A stretch of 40,368 nucleotides of DNA from DASZGI01 sp035938995 (GCF_035938995.1 NZ_DASZGI010000317.1:1-40368), one strand, 5' to 3'; counted from the first letter of the stretch, positions 24,071-33,896 are shown. Made by a program: numbers and translations. Notes: generated from the sequence alone by a model not told the origin.

Positions 24071-27000
24071 GTGTTCGCTCAACATAGATCAACGGGGCGG
24101 GTGAGCAGACTTACCGCCATCGTCACCGCGGCGGCGTTGGCGCCAGTCGTGGTGTCGGCCTCGGCGTCAGCGACGTCGCCCGGCGCGTTCACACCGCACA
24201 AACCGCAGGTAGAGCAGGCGGTAGCGGGCAGCCCGGTCGCAGTGCTCGCGCCGATGCCGGATCCGGCGTCGGCTCACGTCGGCATCGGGCCGGGCACCAA
24301 CCCCCACGCGTGGCCGACTGCGGGCGCCGCGGACCTGACCGTCCGCACCGGTGCGGCGTCGGCGAATACGTCGACTGCGATGGTGCAGGCCGGGGGTCTG
24401 CCGGTGTCCGCGGCCGCGCCAACTCATGCGCCCGGACAGGCTACGACGAAGGCTGCGGCGAGCGTTCCCAGCCGTGTGCACATCGACGTGCTCGACCACA
24501 CCACGGCCACGCGCGCAGGCGTGAACGGGGTCGTGCTGAAGGTGCACCGCAGCGACGGTGGCACGGCTTCGGCGCCGGTGACGCTGAATCTTGACTACTC
24601 AGGGTTCCGCGACGCGTACGGCGGCGGCTGGGCAGACCGGCTACAGCTGGTGCAGTTGCCGTCCTGTGCGCTGGCGACGCCGCGTCCCACCGGTTGTGCG
24701 CGGCCGACGGCGGTGGCGTCGACGAACGACACCGCCTCAGGACACTTAACCGCGCAGGTGCAGGCATCATCAGCGGACACCGTGTTCGCGCTCGCCGCCT
24801 CCACCGGGGGCGGCGGCGCAGGCGACTTCTCGGCCTCGACGTTGTCCACGGCCGGCAGTTGGTCAGCGGGAACGCAGAGCGGCGACTTCACCTACAGCTA
24901 CCCGATGCGCGTTCCGTCAGTGCCCGGTGGCCTTGAGCCCGCCGTGACAGCCTCCTACGCCTCGGGCGCCACGGACGGCGAAAACTACGCGACGAACAAC
25001 CAGCCGTCCTGGCTGGGGGAGGGATGGTCGCTGGGCGCGGGCGCCATCACCCGTGCCTACGAACCCTGCGCCACCGCGGGCGGAGGCCGTCCGAACACCA
25101 GCGATCTGTGCTTCGTCACCGACAACGCGACGCTGTCGCTCGGCGGGAAGACCAGCGAGCTGATCGCGGATGCGAACGGCAACTGGCACCCGCGCAGCGA
25201 CGACGGCTCCCGGGTGCAGCGCCTGACCGAGCCCGCGAGTACGAACGGCTCGTCGACCGGCGAGTACTGGGTGGTCACCACGACTGACGGCACGCAGTAC
25301 TACTTCGGCAAGGGCCAGGTCTCCGGCCAGTCGACCGGTTCGGCGTGGACGGTGCCGGTGTTCGGCAACGGACCCGGCCAGGGGGAGACCTGCCCGAACG
25401 GTGCCGCGTGGTGCAACCAGGTGTGGCAGTGGAACCTCGACTACGTCGTCGACCGCCACGGCGATTCGATGACGTATTTCTACACACCGGAGACCAACTC
25501 ATACGGGTTGAACATGGGCGCGCAGACCGTCTCGTACGTCCGCGGCGGCACCATGACCCGCATCGAGTACGGCACCCGCGCGGGCCAGGAGTACGTCAAC
25601 GGCGTGTCACAGGCCCCTGCCACGGTCTCCTTCGCCACCTGCGACCGCGACACCGGCTCCGGCTGCGACCAGACGCCGCTGTCCAGCGCCAACGCCGCGA
25701 ATTTCCCGGACATGCCAGCCGACCAGATCTGCTCGGCGTCGTGTACCACGCAGGTCGCGCCGACATTCTGGTCGAGCCGGCGCCTGGGATCGGTCACCAC
25801 GACGGTCAGCGGCGGCAACGTGGACAGCTGGAGCTTCGATCAGCTGTACCCGGATCCCGGCGACGGCACGCCGAAATCGTTGTGGCTGCACGGGATCACG
25901 CACACCGGCCTGGTCGGCGGCAGCGCCGCGGTGCCTGAGGTGACCTTCATCGGCGCGACCTTCGCCAACCTGGTCAGCAACCCGACCGATGGACTGCCGT
26001 TCCTGAACAAGTACCGGATCACCGGCGTCGACAACGAGTCCGGCGGCCAGACCGCCGTCACCTACGAGTCAAGCGACTGCAACTCCTCTGCTCTGCCGGC
26101 GCCGGATTCCAACACCCAGCGCTGTTTCCCGGTGTACTGGCAGCCGCCGAACCTCCCGGCGCGCACTTCATGGTTTGCCAAGTACGTCGTGACGCAGGTG
26201 ACGAACACCGACCTGGTCGCCGGCAGTCCCATGCAGGTGGACGACTACGACTACCCCGACGGCGGCGCCGCCTGGGCGTTCGACGACAACCCGATGGTTC
26301 CGGCGGCGCACCGGAACTGGGACCAGTGGCGCGGATACGCGCAGGTGACCGTCCGCCACGGCGATCCGAACGACACCACTGACACCCAGTCGAAGACCGT
26401 GTACCGGTTCTTCCGCGGGCTCAACGGCGATCACCTGTCGAACGGCGGCACGCGCAGCGTGAGCTTCACCTATCCCTCGGGATTCGGCTCCACGCCCGCG
26501 AGCGTCCCGGACAACTTCCAGGACGCCGGCTTCCTCGGCGAGCAGATCACGTACAACGGCGTCGGCGGCGCGGTCGTCACCGACGAGGCGCGCACGCCGG
26601 TGCAGTACGGGCCGTTCGCCACCAGCGGCACACACCAGTCGTGGCTGATCGCGGTGGGCTCGGACGTGGTCAACACGGCGTTGTCCTCGGGCGGCTTCCG
26701 CACCACCGAGACCGACACGACCTACACCAACCAGGGCGAGCCGGTGCAGGTCAACGACCTGGGCGACATCTCCACGCCGACGGACGACCGCTGCACTACG
26801 ACGACCTACGCGACGAATCAGCCCACGTGGGTGCTCGAACTGCCGGAGGAAGTGACCACGGTCGGCGTCGCCTGCGGTGCCACGCCATCGTTGCCCGCGC
26901 AGGCGATCTCGGACGTGCGTACCTCGTACGACGGCGGCGCCCCGGGAGCGGCACCCACGGCGGGTGACGCCACCAAGGTCGAAAAGGTCACCAGCTACAC

Positions 27001-30000
27001 CAACGGAGCCCCGAACTACACCACCGAAGGCACGACAACCTTCGACCAGTACGGCCGCGCCCTCAGTGTCTCGGACGGCATGCAACCCCCGCGCGTGACG
27101 AAGACCACGTACACACCTCCGACCGGAATCCCGACCTCCAGCGCTGTCACCGACCCGGTCGGTTTCACGACCACGACGACGTTCAACCCGGCGTTGAATC
27201 AGCCGACGTCGATCGTCGACGCCAACAACCGCGAAACAGACCTCGCCTACGACCCCCTGGGCCGGTTGACCGGGGTGTGGAAGCCGGGACAGTCCGAGGC
27301 GTTCCAGGACCCGCCGACGATCAGCTACGCCTACGGGGTGCAGAACAACGCCCCCAACTGGGTCAGCACCTCGACGCTGGAGCCCAACGGCAATCACACC
27401 ACGTCGTACACGATCTACGACGGCCTCCTGCGGGCCCGGCAGACGCAGTCCCCGGCGAAGGACGGCAGTGGCCAGCGAGTACTGTCCGACACCTTCTACA
27501 ACTCGCGCGGGCTCGTCGTGAAGACCAACGGCCCGCACGTCGATCCGGCGGCGCCGGGCACCAGCCTGTCGATCGTCTCCGACGTCAACGCCGAGAACCA
27601 GACCCGCACCACGTACGACGGCGCCGAGCGGCCCACCATGTCAGCGTTCTACAGCAAGAACGTCGCGGAGTGGAACACCACGACCGTCTACGGCGGCGAC
27701 CACACCGACGTCACCCCGCCCTCCGGTGGCGTACCGACGACCACATATGTCGACGCGCGTGGCAACACCACCGAGGTGCGGCGCTACACCGGCGGGTCGA
27801 TCGGCGGCGCGTATCAGGACACCAAGGACACCTACACCCCGGCCGGACTGCTCGCGACGGTGACCGACAACGCCGAGAACCAGTGGGCGTACGGCTACGA
27901 CGTCTCCGGCAACCGCACCAGCGTCAACGACCCCGACACCGGAGCATCCACCGCCACCTACGACACCGACAACGAGCAGATCAGCTCCACCGACGCGCAG
28001 AACAACACCCTGAGCTACACTTACGACGCGCTCGGCCGCAAGACCGCGCAGTATCAGGGCTCGCCGACCACCGGCACCAAGCTGATCGGCTACACCTACG
28101 ACAGCCTGCCCGGCGGCAAAGACCTCCCGACCTCCACGACGCGCTACATCGGCTCCGCCGCCTACACCAGCGCAGTCACCGGCTACGACGCGACGACCGG
28201 GCGCCCGACGGGCACCAGCGTCACCATCCCGCCCCCCCAAGGCGCCCTGGCCGGCGCCTACAGCAGGACTATGACCTACAAGCTCGACGGCAGCCTCAGC
28301 TCCGTCGCCGAACCCGCCATCGGCAACCTGCCGGCCGAGACCGTCACCTACAACTACGACAACTTCGGCCAGCTCAGCACCCTCGGCGGCGCGTCAACCA
28401 TCGTCTCCGCGGCGACCTACACCGCATTCGGCGAGCCCACCCAATACCGATTCGGTCCGAGCGGCGGCAGCAACGCCTGGCAGACCCTTTACTACGACGA
28501 GGCGACCCGCCGCCCGACCGGCGAAATCGTCGAACGCAACGTCGGCGTCGCAGAGGTCGACGACAACGACTACACCTACGACCCGGCAGGCAACGTCACA
28601 TCCGCGACCGACACCATCCCGTCGACCACGCCCGGCGTCACCACACCAGTCACCGACACCCAGTGCTTCACGTACGACGGGCTCGACGAACTAACCCAGG
28701 CGTGGACCGACTCCGGCGGCGCGATCGCGACCGACCCCAGCGGCAACCCGGTCGGCGCCGGCACGCCCACGCCCTCCACAGGGCGCTGCAACAACACCAC
28801 CCCGGCCACGGCAAACATAAGCGGACCAGCACCGTACTGGCAGACCTATGGCTACGACATGATCGGCAACCGCACGTCGACGACCAATCACGGCATCGGC
28901 GGCGCAGCCGACACCAACACCGTCAACCACTACGTCGCCCCCGGCAACGCCCAACCGCACACGCCACAGACGGCGACCATCACAAACGGCAGCAACACCG
29001 AAACAGCCAACTACGTCTACAACGCAGCCGGAGACACCACCACCCGCCCCGCACCGGACGGCTCGACCCAGTCCCTGACCTGGGACAGCGAGAACAACCT
29101 CGCCTCGGTCACCACCAACGGCAAAACGAGCAACTACATCTACGACACCAGCGGAAACCTCCTGATCTCCCAGGACTCCACCGGTGCCACGCTCTACCTG
29201 CCCAACGGCGAGATCCACGCCAGCACCACCGGCGCCACCGGCACGCGCTACTACAGCGCAGGCACAGCCGCCGGAGCCGCAACGCTCGCCGTGCGCACAT
29301 CCAGCGGCCTGGAGTACCAGTTCGCCGACCCGCACGGAACCAGCACCCTGTCGATCGACGCGAGCACAATGGCCTCCACCCAGCGCCGCTACGACCCGTT
29401 CGGCAACCTACGGCAGACGCCGACCCCAACCGCGTGGCCCGACGACAAGGGCTTCGTCAACGGCGTCGTCGACTCCGCCGACGGCCTCGAAAGACTCGGC
29501 GCCCGCGACTACGACCCCACCACCGGAAGATTCGTCAGCGCGGACCCGCTCCTGAACCCGAGCGATCCGGCGCACCTCAACGCCTACACCTATGCCGAGA
29601 ACAACCCCACCACGAACAGCGACCCCACCGGCCTCTACACCGTCGGCGTGGGCTGCCCCGACCGGGAATGTCTGCCGCCCAGCCAAGCCCCCAGCCTGAC
29701 TGTCCCGCAGCCACCGCACATGGGTGACGGCAACCGTTTCCACTGTCCTGACGGCAGCTGCAACCCGAACTTCAATCTCGCGCCGGGCCTGTACCACCAG
29801 AACCCGCGGATGGGTGACGGTAACCGGTTCCATTGCCCCGACGGCAGCTGCAACCCCTACTTCACCCTCGCACCCGGACTGCGCCACGTGGCCGCCGCGC
29901 CGACGGCCCCGAAGCTTCCCGGCTGTTACGGCGTTCGCGCCCGCTTCGACGTCGGATGCGACCCCTACGCGCCCCCGCCACCGGATCCGGAAGGGCCGCT

Positions 30001-30466
30001 GCCGAGTTGGGTCACGGGCGCCGCGCACTTCGTCTGGAACCATGCTGGCGACATCACATTCGACGTGGCGGTGGCGTGCGTCATCACCGGAGGTACGGCA
30101 TGTCTCGTCGCCACCGCCGGGCTGGCCGTCCTCTCGACCGTCAAGGACGCCGTCACCTGCGGTAAGACGGGAAGTTGCGGTGATCTCGGACTCGACATCG
30201 CCGGAGACGCCATCACCGTTGTCACCGGCGGGATGGGTGCCGTCGCCGGCAAGGCCCTAGAAGAGGGCGGCAAGGGCGCGGAGTACGCGTGGGAATTCGT
30301 CAATCGAGCAGGAGCCGCCTCGACCCTGCCCGCACAAGGAATGAACATGCACCTTGGCAGGGACGCCGTCTCAGTACCGGACCCGGGTCTCGGCGACACG
30401 CAGGTGATCGCTCCTGGCGCGCCGACGCTTCCCTGGCAGACACCGCAGAACAACGGCCCCATGTAA
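24071..30466 (+). CDS. Secreted RHS/YD-repeat protein (polymorphic-toxin-like)
   Basis: A 2131-residue exported protein. The signal peptide is at about 15-40 (RLTAIVTAAALAPVVVSASA). An SpvB/Tc-like N-terminal part follows (FTYSYPMRVPSVPGGLEPAV, QPSWLGEGWSLGAGAI), then long arrays of YD repeats (from about 900: YDPLGRLTGVW, YDVSGNRTSV, YDALGRKTAQY, YDTSGNLL) that build the RHS shell. The core ends with RYDPFGN, LGARDYDPTTGRFVSADPLL and NPTTNSDPTGLY (about 1851). The 275-residue variable tail has two 30-residue repeats and a Gly/Ala-rich part but no toxin domain I recognise. GTG 24071 follows GGAGGA by 4 nt. No immunity-type gene follows; the next gene encodes a phosphoesterase. Confidence 0.92.
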   Translation: MFAQHRSTGRVSRLTAIVTAAALAPVVVSASASATSPGAFTPHKPQVEQAVAGSPVAVLAPMPDPASAHVGIGPGTNPHAWPTAGAADLTVRTGAASANTSTAMVQAGGLPVSAAAPTHAPGQATTKAAASVPSRVHIDVLDHTTATRAGVNGVVLKVHRSDGGTASAPVTLNLDYSGFRDAYGGGWADRLQLVQLPSCALATPRPTGCARPTAVASTNDTASGHLTAQVQASSADTVFALAASTGGGGAGDFSASTLSTAGSWSAGTQSGDFTYSYPMRVPSVPGGLEPAVTASYASGATDGENYATNNQPSWLGEGWSLGAGAITRAYEPCATAGGGRPNTSDLCFVTDNATLSLGGKTSELIADANGNWHPRSDDGSRVQRLTEPASTNGSSTGEYWVVTTTDGTQYYFGKGQVSGQSTGSAWTVPVFGNGPGQGETCPNGAAWCNQVWQWNLDYVVDRHGDSMTYFYTPETNSYGLNMGAQTVSYVRGGTMTRIEYGTRAGQEYVNGVSQAPATVSFATCDRDTGSGCDQTPLSSANAANFPDMPADQICSASCTTQVAPTFWSSRRLGSVTTTVSGGNVDSWSFDQLYPDPGDGTPKSLWLHGITHTGLVGGSAAVPEVTFIGATFANLVSNPTDGLPFLNKYRITGVDNESGGQTAVTYESSDCNSSALPAPDSNTQRCFPVYWQPPNLPARTSWFAKYVVTQVTNTDLVAGSPMQVDDYDYPDGGAAWAFDDNPMVPAAHRNWDQWRGYAQVTVRHGDPNDTTDTQSKTVYRFFRGLNGDHLSNGGTRSVSFTYPSGFGSTPASVPDNFQDAGFLGEQITYNGVGGAVVTDEARTPVQYGPFATSGTHQSWLIAVGSDVVNTALSSGGFRTTETDTTYTNQGEPVQVNDLGDISTPTDDRCTTTTYATNQPTWVLELPEEVTTVGVACGATPSLPAQAISDVRTSYDGGAPGAAPTAGDATKVEKVTSYTNGAPNYTTEGTTTFDQYGRALSVSDGMQPPRVTKTTYTPPTGIPTSSAVTDPVGFTTTTTFNPALNQPTSIVDANNRETDLAYDPLGRLTGVWKPGQSEAFQDPPTISYAYGVQNNAPNWVSTSTLEPNGNHTTSYTIYDGLLRARQTQSPAKDGSGQRVLSDTFYNSRGLVVKTNGPHVDPAAPGTSLSIVSDVNAENQTRTTYDGAERPTMSAFYSKNVAEWNTTTVYGGDHTDVTPPSGGVPTTTYVDARGNTTEVRRYTGGSIGGAYQDTKDTYTPAGLLATVTDNAENQWAYGYDVSGNRTSVNDPDTGASTATYDTDNEQISSTDAQNNTLSYTYDALGRKTAQYQGSPTTGTKLIGYTYDSLPGGKDLPTSTTRYIGSAAYTSAVTGYDATTGRPTGTSVTIPPPQGALAGAYSRTMTYKLDGSLSSVAEPAIGNLPAETVTYNYDNFGQLSTLGGASTIVSAATYTAFGEPTQYRFGPSGGSNAWQTLYYDEATRRPTGEIVERNVGVAEVDDNDYTYDPAGNVTSATDTIPSTTPGVTTPVTDTQCFTYDGLDELTQAWTDSGGAIATDPSGNPVGAGTPTPSTGRCNNTTPATANISGPAPYWQTYGYDMIGNRTSTTNHGIGGAADTNTVNHYVAPGNAQPHTPQTATITNGSNTETANYVYNAAGDTTTRPAPDGSTQSLTWDSENNLASVTTNGKTSNYIYDTSGNLLISQDSTGATLYLPNGEIHASTTGATGTRYYSAGTAAGAATLAVRTSSGLEYQFADPHGTSTLSIDASTMASTQRRYDPFGNLRQTPTPTAWPDDKGFVNGVVDSADGLERLGARDYDPTTGRFVSADPLLNPSDPAHLNAYTYAENNPTTNSDPTGLYTVGVGCPDRECLPPSQAPSLTVPQPPHMGDGNRFHCPDGSCNPNFNLAPGLYHQNPRMGDGNRFHCPDGSCNPYFTLAPGLRHVAAAPTAPKLPGCYGVRARFDVGCDPYAPPPPDPEGPLPSWVTGAAHFVWNHAGDITFDVAVACVITGGTACLVATAGLAVLSTVKDAVTCGKTGSCGDLGLDIAGDAITVVTGGMGAVAGKALEEGGKGAEYAWEFVNRAGAASTLPAQGMNMHLGRDAVSVPDPGLGDTQVIAPGAPTLPWQTPQNNGPM
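29720..29899 (+). repeat. Tandem 90-bp repeat in the RHS C-terminal tail
   Basis: Two 30-codon units, starting at 29720 and 29810, each encode MGDGNRFHCPDGSCNP followed by x-F-x-LAPGL. The protein match is much closer than the DNA match (many synonymous differences), so the duplication is old and the sequence under selection. The CPDGSC element could form a disulfide loop or a metal site. Confidence 0.85.
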
Positions 30467-30499
30467 GACGGTTCATCCCCGAGTAACCGCACCCGTTCT

Positions 30500-30545
30500 G
30501 CGCCCGTCCCGCGCCGGAAGTCACTCTCCGGCGAAGGACGGGCGC
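30500..30545 (+). terminator. Terminator hairpin after the RHS gene
   Basis: GCGCCCGTCC (30500-30509) pairs with GGACGGGCGC (30536-30545), with an inner CGCCGG/CCGGCG stem around a 10-nt loop, followed by ATTTG. It starts 34 nt after the RHS stop codon. Confidence 0.8.
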
Positions 30546-30723
30546 ATTTGCGTGGCGTACATCCAGCCGCAAGGCGGCGGACAAGAAGGCGAATACGGGG
30601 CGAATCCTTGCCGATCCGGCTTGTGCGGGGCGGTGGATGCCAGCAGGCTGCGACACGGGTCGGCCGTACCCACGGACCAGGGGGATGCATCCGATACATC
30701 TCGCGATGAGGTAGGAGAAACCC

Positions 30724-31662
30724 ATGCGCAGGACAATCCTCGCTTCGGCCGCCGCGGGGCTGCTCGCGCTCGGCTGTGTCGCAGGGGTCAGCGGATCCCG
30801 GCAGACCGCCGTCGCCGCCACCGGCCCGTGCGGCACCGTGACCACCGCGCCGCACTACAGCCACGTCGTCTGGATCTGGATGGAGAACCACAGCTTCAGC
30901 GACATCATCGGCAACTCGCAGGCTCCGTACATCAACTCGCTTGCCGGCGAGTGCGGCCTGGCGACGAACTACCACAACCTGTCCCACCCGAGCCTGCCCA
31001 ACTACGTCGGCGCTACCTCAGGGCTCGCGGTCAGCTCGCTGAGCCCCTTCGACAGTGACTGCAACCCGTCGAAGCGGTGCAGCACCTCGGCGGCGAGCAT
31101 CTTCGGGCAGGGCGAGAGCTGGAAGGCGTACGAGGAGTCAATGCCGTCGAACTGCGACAAGTCGAACTCCGGCGAGTATGCGGTGCGGCACAACCCGCCG
31201 CCCTACTTCACCTCGCTGTCCGGGTGCTCGACCTTTGACGTCCCCTATACCCAGCTGGCCTCGGACCTGTCCGCGGGCACGCTGCCGGCTTTCTCGTTCG
31301 TCACCCCGAACCTGATCGACGACATGCACGACGGGACGATCGCGCAGGGTGACAGCTGGCTGTCGAGCAACCTGCCCAAGATCCTGAACAGCTCCGAGTA
31401 CCAGAGCGGCACCACGGCCGTCTTCATCACCTGGGACGAGGGCAGCGGCGGCTCGACCGGCGAGAACTGCGCCTCCAACACCTCCGACAATAGCTGCAAG
31501 GTCGCCACGCTCGTGATCAGCCCGAGCACCGTCGCGGGCAGCACCTCGGCGACACTGTTCAACCATTACTCGCTGCTCGGGACCGCCGAGCAGCTCCTCG
31601 GGCTGCCCGCGCTCGGCCAGGCCTCTGCGTTCCCGACGATGACCTCGGCGTTCAACCTGTAG
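30724..31662 (+). CDS. Exported phosphoesterase / acid phosphatase (PF04185 type)
   Basis: A 312-residue exported enzyme. The signal peptide is about 1-32 (ILASAAAGLLALGCVAGVSG, cleavage near AVA-AT). The phosphoesterase family signature is clear: VVWIWMENHSFSDIIG with the catalytic MENHSF, ATNYHNLSHPSLPNYVGATSG, FSFVTPNLIDDMHDG and FITWDEGSGG. The family covers phospholipase C and acid phosphatases; the short length and lack of the C-terminal phospholipase domains favour phosphatase. ATG 30724 has TAGGAG upstream. It lies behind the RHS terminator and converges with the kinase, so it is probably expressed on its own. Confidence 0.92.
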   Translation: MRRTILASAAAGLLALGCVAGVSGSRQTAVAATGPCGTVTTAPHYSHVVWIWMENHSFSDIIGNSQAPYINSLAGECGLATNYHNLSHPSLPNYVGATSGLAVSSLSPFDSDCNPSKRCSTSAASIFGQGESWKAYEESMPSNCDKSNSGEYAVRHNPPPYFTSLSGCSTFDVPYTQLASDLSAGTLPAFSFVTPNLIDDMHDGTIAQGDSWLSSNLPKILNSSEYQSGTTAVFITWDEGSGGSTGENCASNTSDNSCKVATLVISPSTVAGSTSATLFNHYSLLGTAEQLLGLPALGQASAFPTMTSAFNL

Positions 31663-31682
31663 CCCCGCACGGATGCAGCTGC

Positions 31683-31715
31683 GGCCGCGGCCGGGAGCTG
31701 TCCCCGGGCGCGGCC
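31683..31715. terminator. Terminator hairpin between convergent genes
   Basis: GGCCGCGGCCGGG and CCCGGGCGCGGCC pair over 13 bp with one mismatch and a 7-nt loop AGCTGTC. It lies 20 nt after the phosphoesterase stop. Confidence 0.7.
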
Positions 31716-31833
31716 CTCCGTGTTGTCGGCGAGGTCTGATTGACAAAGGCCTAAACCAGTCGCATGGTGACTCGACCAGCGCGTGGGCTCAGTCCGTCGC
31801 CCCGGCGGGTGCGGTGAAGGCGGATGCCAGCGG

Positions 31834-33465
31834 TCAGCCGCCGCTGGGGAGCTGGCCGGCCAGCCGTTGCAGCTCGCCGGTCAACAGGTTCGCCGCGGCG
31901 GGGGAAACCTGTCCCGCGTTGGCGTCGCGCGCGATCTGCTGCTCGATACCTGAGATGTCGGTGGAGACGACGTGCCACTGCTTCTTGGCCATGCCCGGGT
32001 TGGTCTGGCTGCGGGCGGAGGCGATCGCGTTCGCCAGATTCCCGAGCGCAGCCTGCAGATTCTGCCCGGCGCCCGGCTGCATGACGGTTGGACCCTGCGC
32101 GACTAGGGCCGAGATCTGGTTGGACATGCCCTGCACATAGCCGATCGGATCGGCGGCGGGATCCGGAAGCCCCGGAATGGCGCCCAGCGTCGGGCTCATG
32201 GTGGAACTCATCGTCGGGGACGGGCTGGGCGAGGCGGATGGCGACGACGTCGCTGACGCCGACGCTGATACTGACGCCGACACGCTGGGCAGCATCACAT
32301 TGGGCATCGTCGACGTCGGGGAAGCACCGGCAGTGGCCCCGATCGTCGAGGTGAGAGGGAAGGGGCTGCGCGGCGCGGCGGATGAGCCGTCGTTCGCGTG
32401 GACCAAGCCCACGATGAGCACGATGATCAGGGCCAGCGCGCCGAGGAGCAGGCCAGCGGGCAATAGCCGCCGGTGGTCCAGCGCGGCCGGGCGGCCCGCG
32501 TGTTTCGTGCGGGAGCGTGGTGCGTCGTCGAGCGGCTCGTCCGCATCGGCGTCCGGGACGTCGCGGACCGCGGGCAGGGACTGGGTCGCCGCGGTCGATC
32601 CGTCGGGTTCGACTCCCTCGCGCGCGAACGGCGCGAACAGTTCGCTCGCCTCTTCGGCGAACGGGCGCTTGGTCGGGTTCTTCGCCATGCAGGAGAGGTA
32701 GAACTCGTTGATACCCGACGGTAGCCCGTCGATCTCCAGCCGCGGCGGCGTGGCGTGCAGATGGGAGCGGCTGACGACCGCGAAGTCGTTCTCCTGGAAC
32801 GGCGGGCGCCCGGTCAGGCACCAGTACAAGACACAGCCGAGCGCGTACACGTCCGAGGCGGGCACCGCCCCGCGCCCGGTCAGCTGCTCGGGAGCCATAC
32901 ACACCGGCGTGCCGACGGCCAATCCGCCCGTCGGGCCACGATCCGCGGGACCCTGCGCGATGCCGAAGTCCAGCAGCTTGGCGCCCTTTGCGGTGAGGAA
33001 GACATTGCCGGGCGTGACATCGCGGTGCACGATCCCGACCTCGTGCGCGGCCGCCAGCGCGTCGGCCACCTGGCCGCACACCGACAGCGCCTCGGGCCAC
33101 GGCAACGGCCCGGCCTCAAGCCTCGTGGCGAGGTTCTCACCCTCGAGCAGCTCGGTGACCAGCACCGACTGCAACCCGCCGTCAGCTGTCTCGGTCTCCA
33201 GGAGGTCGAACACGGCGACGATGCGCGGATGTGTCAGCGCGGCCAGCGCCTTCGCCTCGCGCCGCATCCGCTCGCGTTCGCGCTCGCCGTCCATGGCGGC
33301 GGCGGGCAGAGAGAGCAGCTTGAGCGCCACTTGACGACCCAGCGTCTCGTCGGTTGCCGCCCACACGGTGGCGCTGGACCCCGAACCGAGCGGATGCAGC
33401 AACCGGTACCGCTTGGCGATCATGCCTCCCGGCGCGTCTACCCTTACCGCCGCGTCACCACGCAA
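31834..33465 (-). CDS. Transmembrane Ser/Thr protein kinase (Hanks type)
   Basis: A 543-residue receptor-like kinase. The catalytic domain (about 17-280) has the glycine loop LGSGSSATVW, Lys49 in VALKLL, HRDVTPGNV (Asp149, Asn154), LLDFGIA (Asp166) and APEQLTGR; all core residues are present, so it should be active. An acidic linker leads to one membrane helix (about 335-356, LLPAGLLLGALALIIVLIVGLV). The outside part begins with a Ser/Pro/Thr-rich stalk and ends in a helical domain of about 110 residues with no PASTA repeats. The TTG at 33465 is chosen for its GGAGG 7 nt upstream; ATG 33423 has GGGAGG too close. The ligand is unknown. Confidence 0.9.
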   Translation of the reverse strand: MRGDAAVRVDAPGGMIAKRYRLLHPLGSGSSATVWAATDETLGRQVALKLLSLPAAAMDGERERERMRREAKALAALTHPRIVAVFDLLETETADGGLQSVLVTELLEGENLATRLEAGPLPWPEALSVCGQVADALAAAHEVGIVHRDVTPGNVFLTAKGAKLLDFGIAQGPADRGPTGGLAVGTPVCMAPEQLTGRGAVPASDVYALGCVLYWCLTGRPPFQENDFAVVSRSHLHATPPRLEIDGLPSGINEFYLSCMAKNPTKRPFAEEASELFAPFAREGVEPDGSTAATQSLPAVRDVPDADADEPLDDAPRSRTKHAGRPAALDHRRLLPAGLLLGALALIIVLIVGLVHANDGSSAAPRSPFPLTSTIGATAGASPTSTMPNVMLPSVSASVSASASATSSPSASPSPSPTMSSTMSPTLGAIPGLPDPAADPIGYVQGMSNQISALVAQGPTVMQPGAGQNLQAALGNLANAIASARSQTNPGMAKKQWHVVSTDISGIEQQIARDANAGQVSPAAANLLTGELQRLAGQLPSGG

Positions 33466-33699
33466 GCCGCCACCTCCGCCTTTGTCGCACGAGGACACCT
33501 GTCTCCGGCTGCGACCCGGGCCGGTGCTATCTCGCAAGGTCATTCGAGACATGCAGGGGAATAGGCGCCTGTAGGACGTCAGGCGTTACCGTTCGGCGCG
33601 CGCCCGGGCAGATCTGTGGGGCAATTCACATCGTCCGCGGGGCCGCAACCGGCCGTCAGAACCGCTGGACGGCCTGGACTGCTCGTGCGGCGCGCGACA

Positions 33700-33828
33700 T
33701 CGCGGGCCTGGACATTCGGGGAGTTGGCAGAGCTGGTGCGGGAGTCCGGGTTCGCCGACGTGACGTGGCACCGCGTCGAGGAGGCGCACTTCTTCCACTC
33801 GGTGTTGACGGCACGGCCCGCGGTCTGA
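33700..33828 (+). pseudogene. Remnant of a methyltransferase C-terminus
   Basis: The plus-strand frame ends TFGELAELVRESGFADV followed by TWHRVEEAHFFHSVLTARPAV and a stop. This looks like the last 40 residues of a class I SAM-dependent methyltransferase (helix LxxLVRxAGF-x-DV, then a beta strand ending in TARP). Nothing upstream in any frame resembles the rest of such a protein, so this is a truncated relic. Confidence 0.5.
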
Positions 33829-33866
33829 CGGCGGAGACTGGCGCCGGACCGGGCGGTCTCACACCA

Positions 33867-33896
33867 CTTAGGTGTTGCTGTTGCTTAGGTGTTGCT
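33867..33896. repeat. 17-bp-period direct repeat at the 3' end of the SGNH gene
   Basis: CTTAGGTGTTGCT occurs at 33867-33879 and 33884-33896, ending 2 nt from the SGNH stop codon (33899-33901, minus strand). Confidence 0.7.

Noticed and set aside
26168..27538. Minus-strand open frame of 456 codons within the RHS gene
   Set aside because: Antisense shadow of the RHS coding sequence.
27277..29727. 816-codon open frame in another frame of the RHS gene
   Set aside because: Arg/His-rich out-of-frame translation of YD repeats, with no independent support.
29640..30466. A known nuclease or deaminase toxin at the RHS C-terminus
   Set aside because: No HNH, Hint or deaminase signature could be seen in the tail, so no toxin is claimed.
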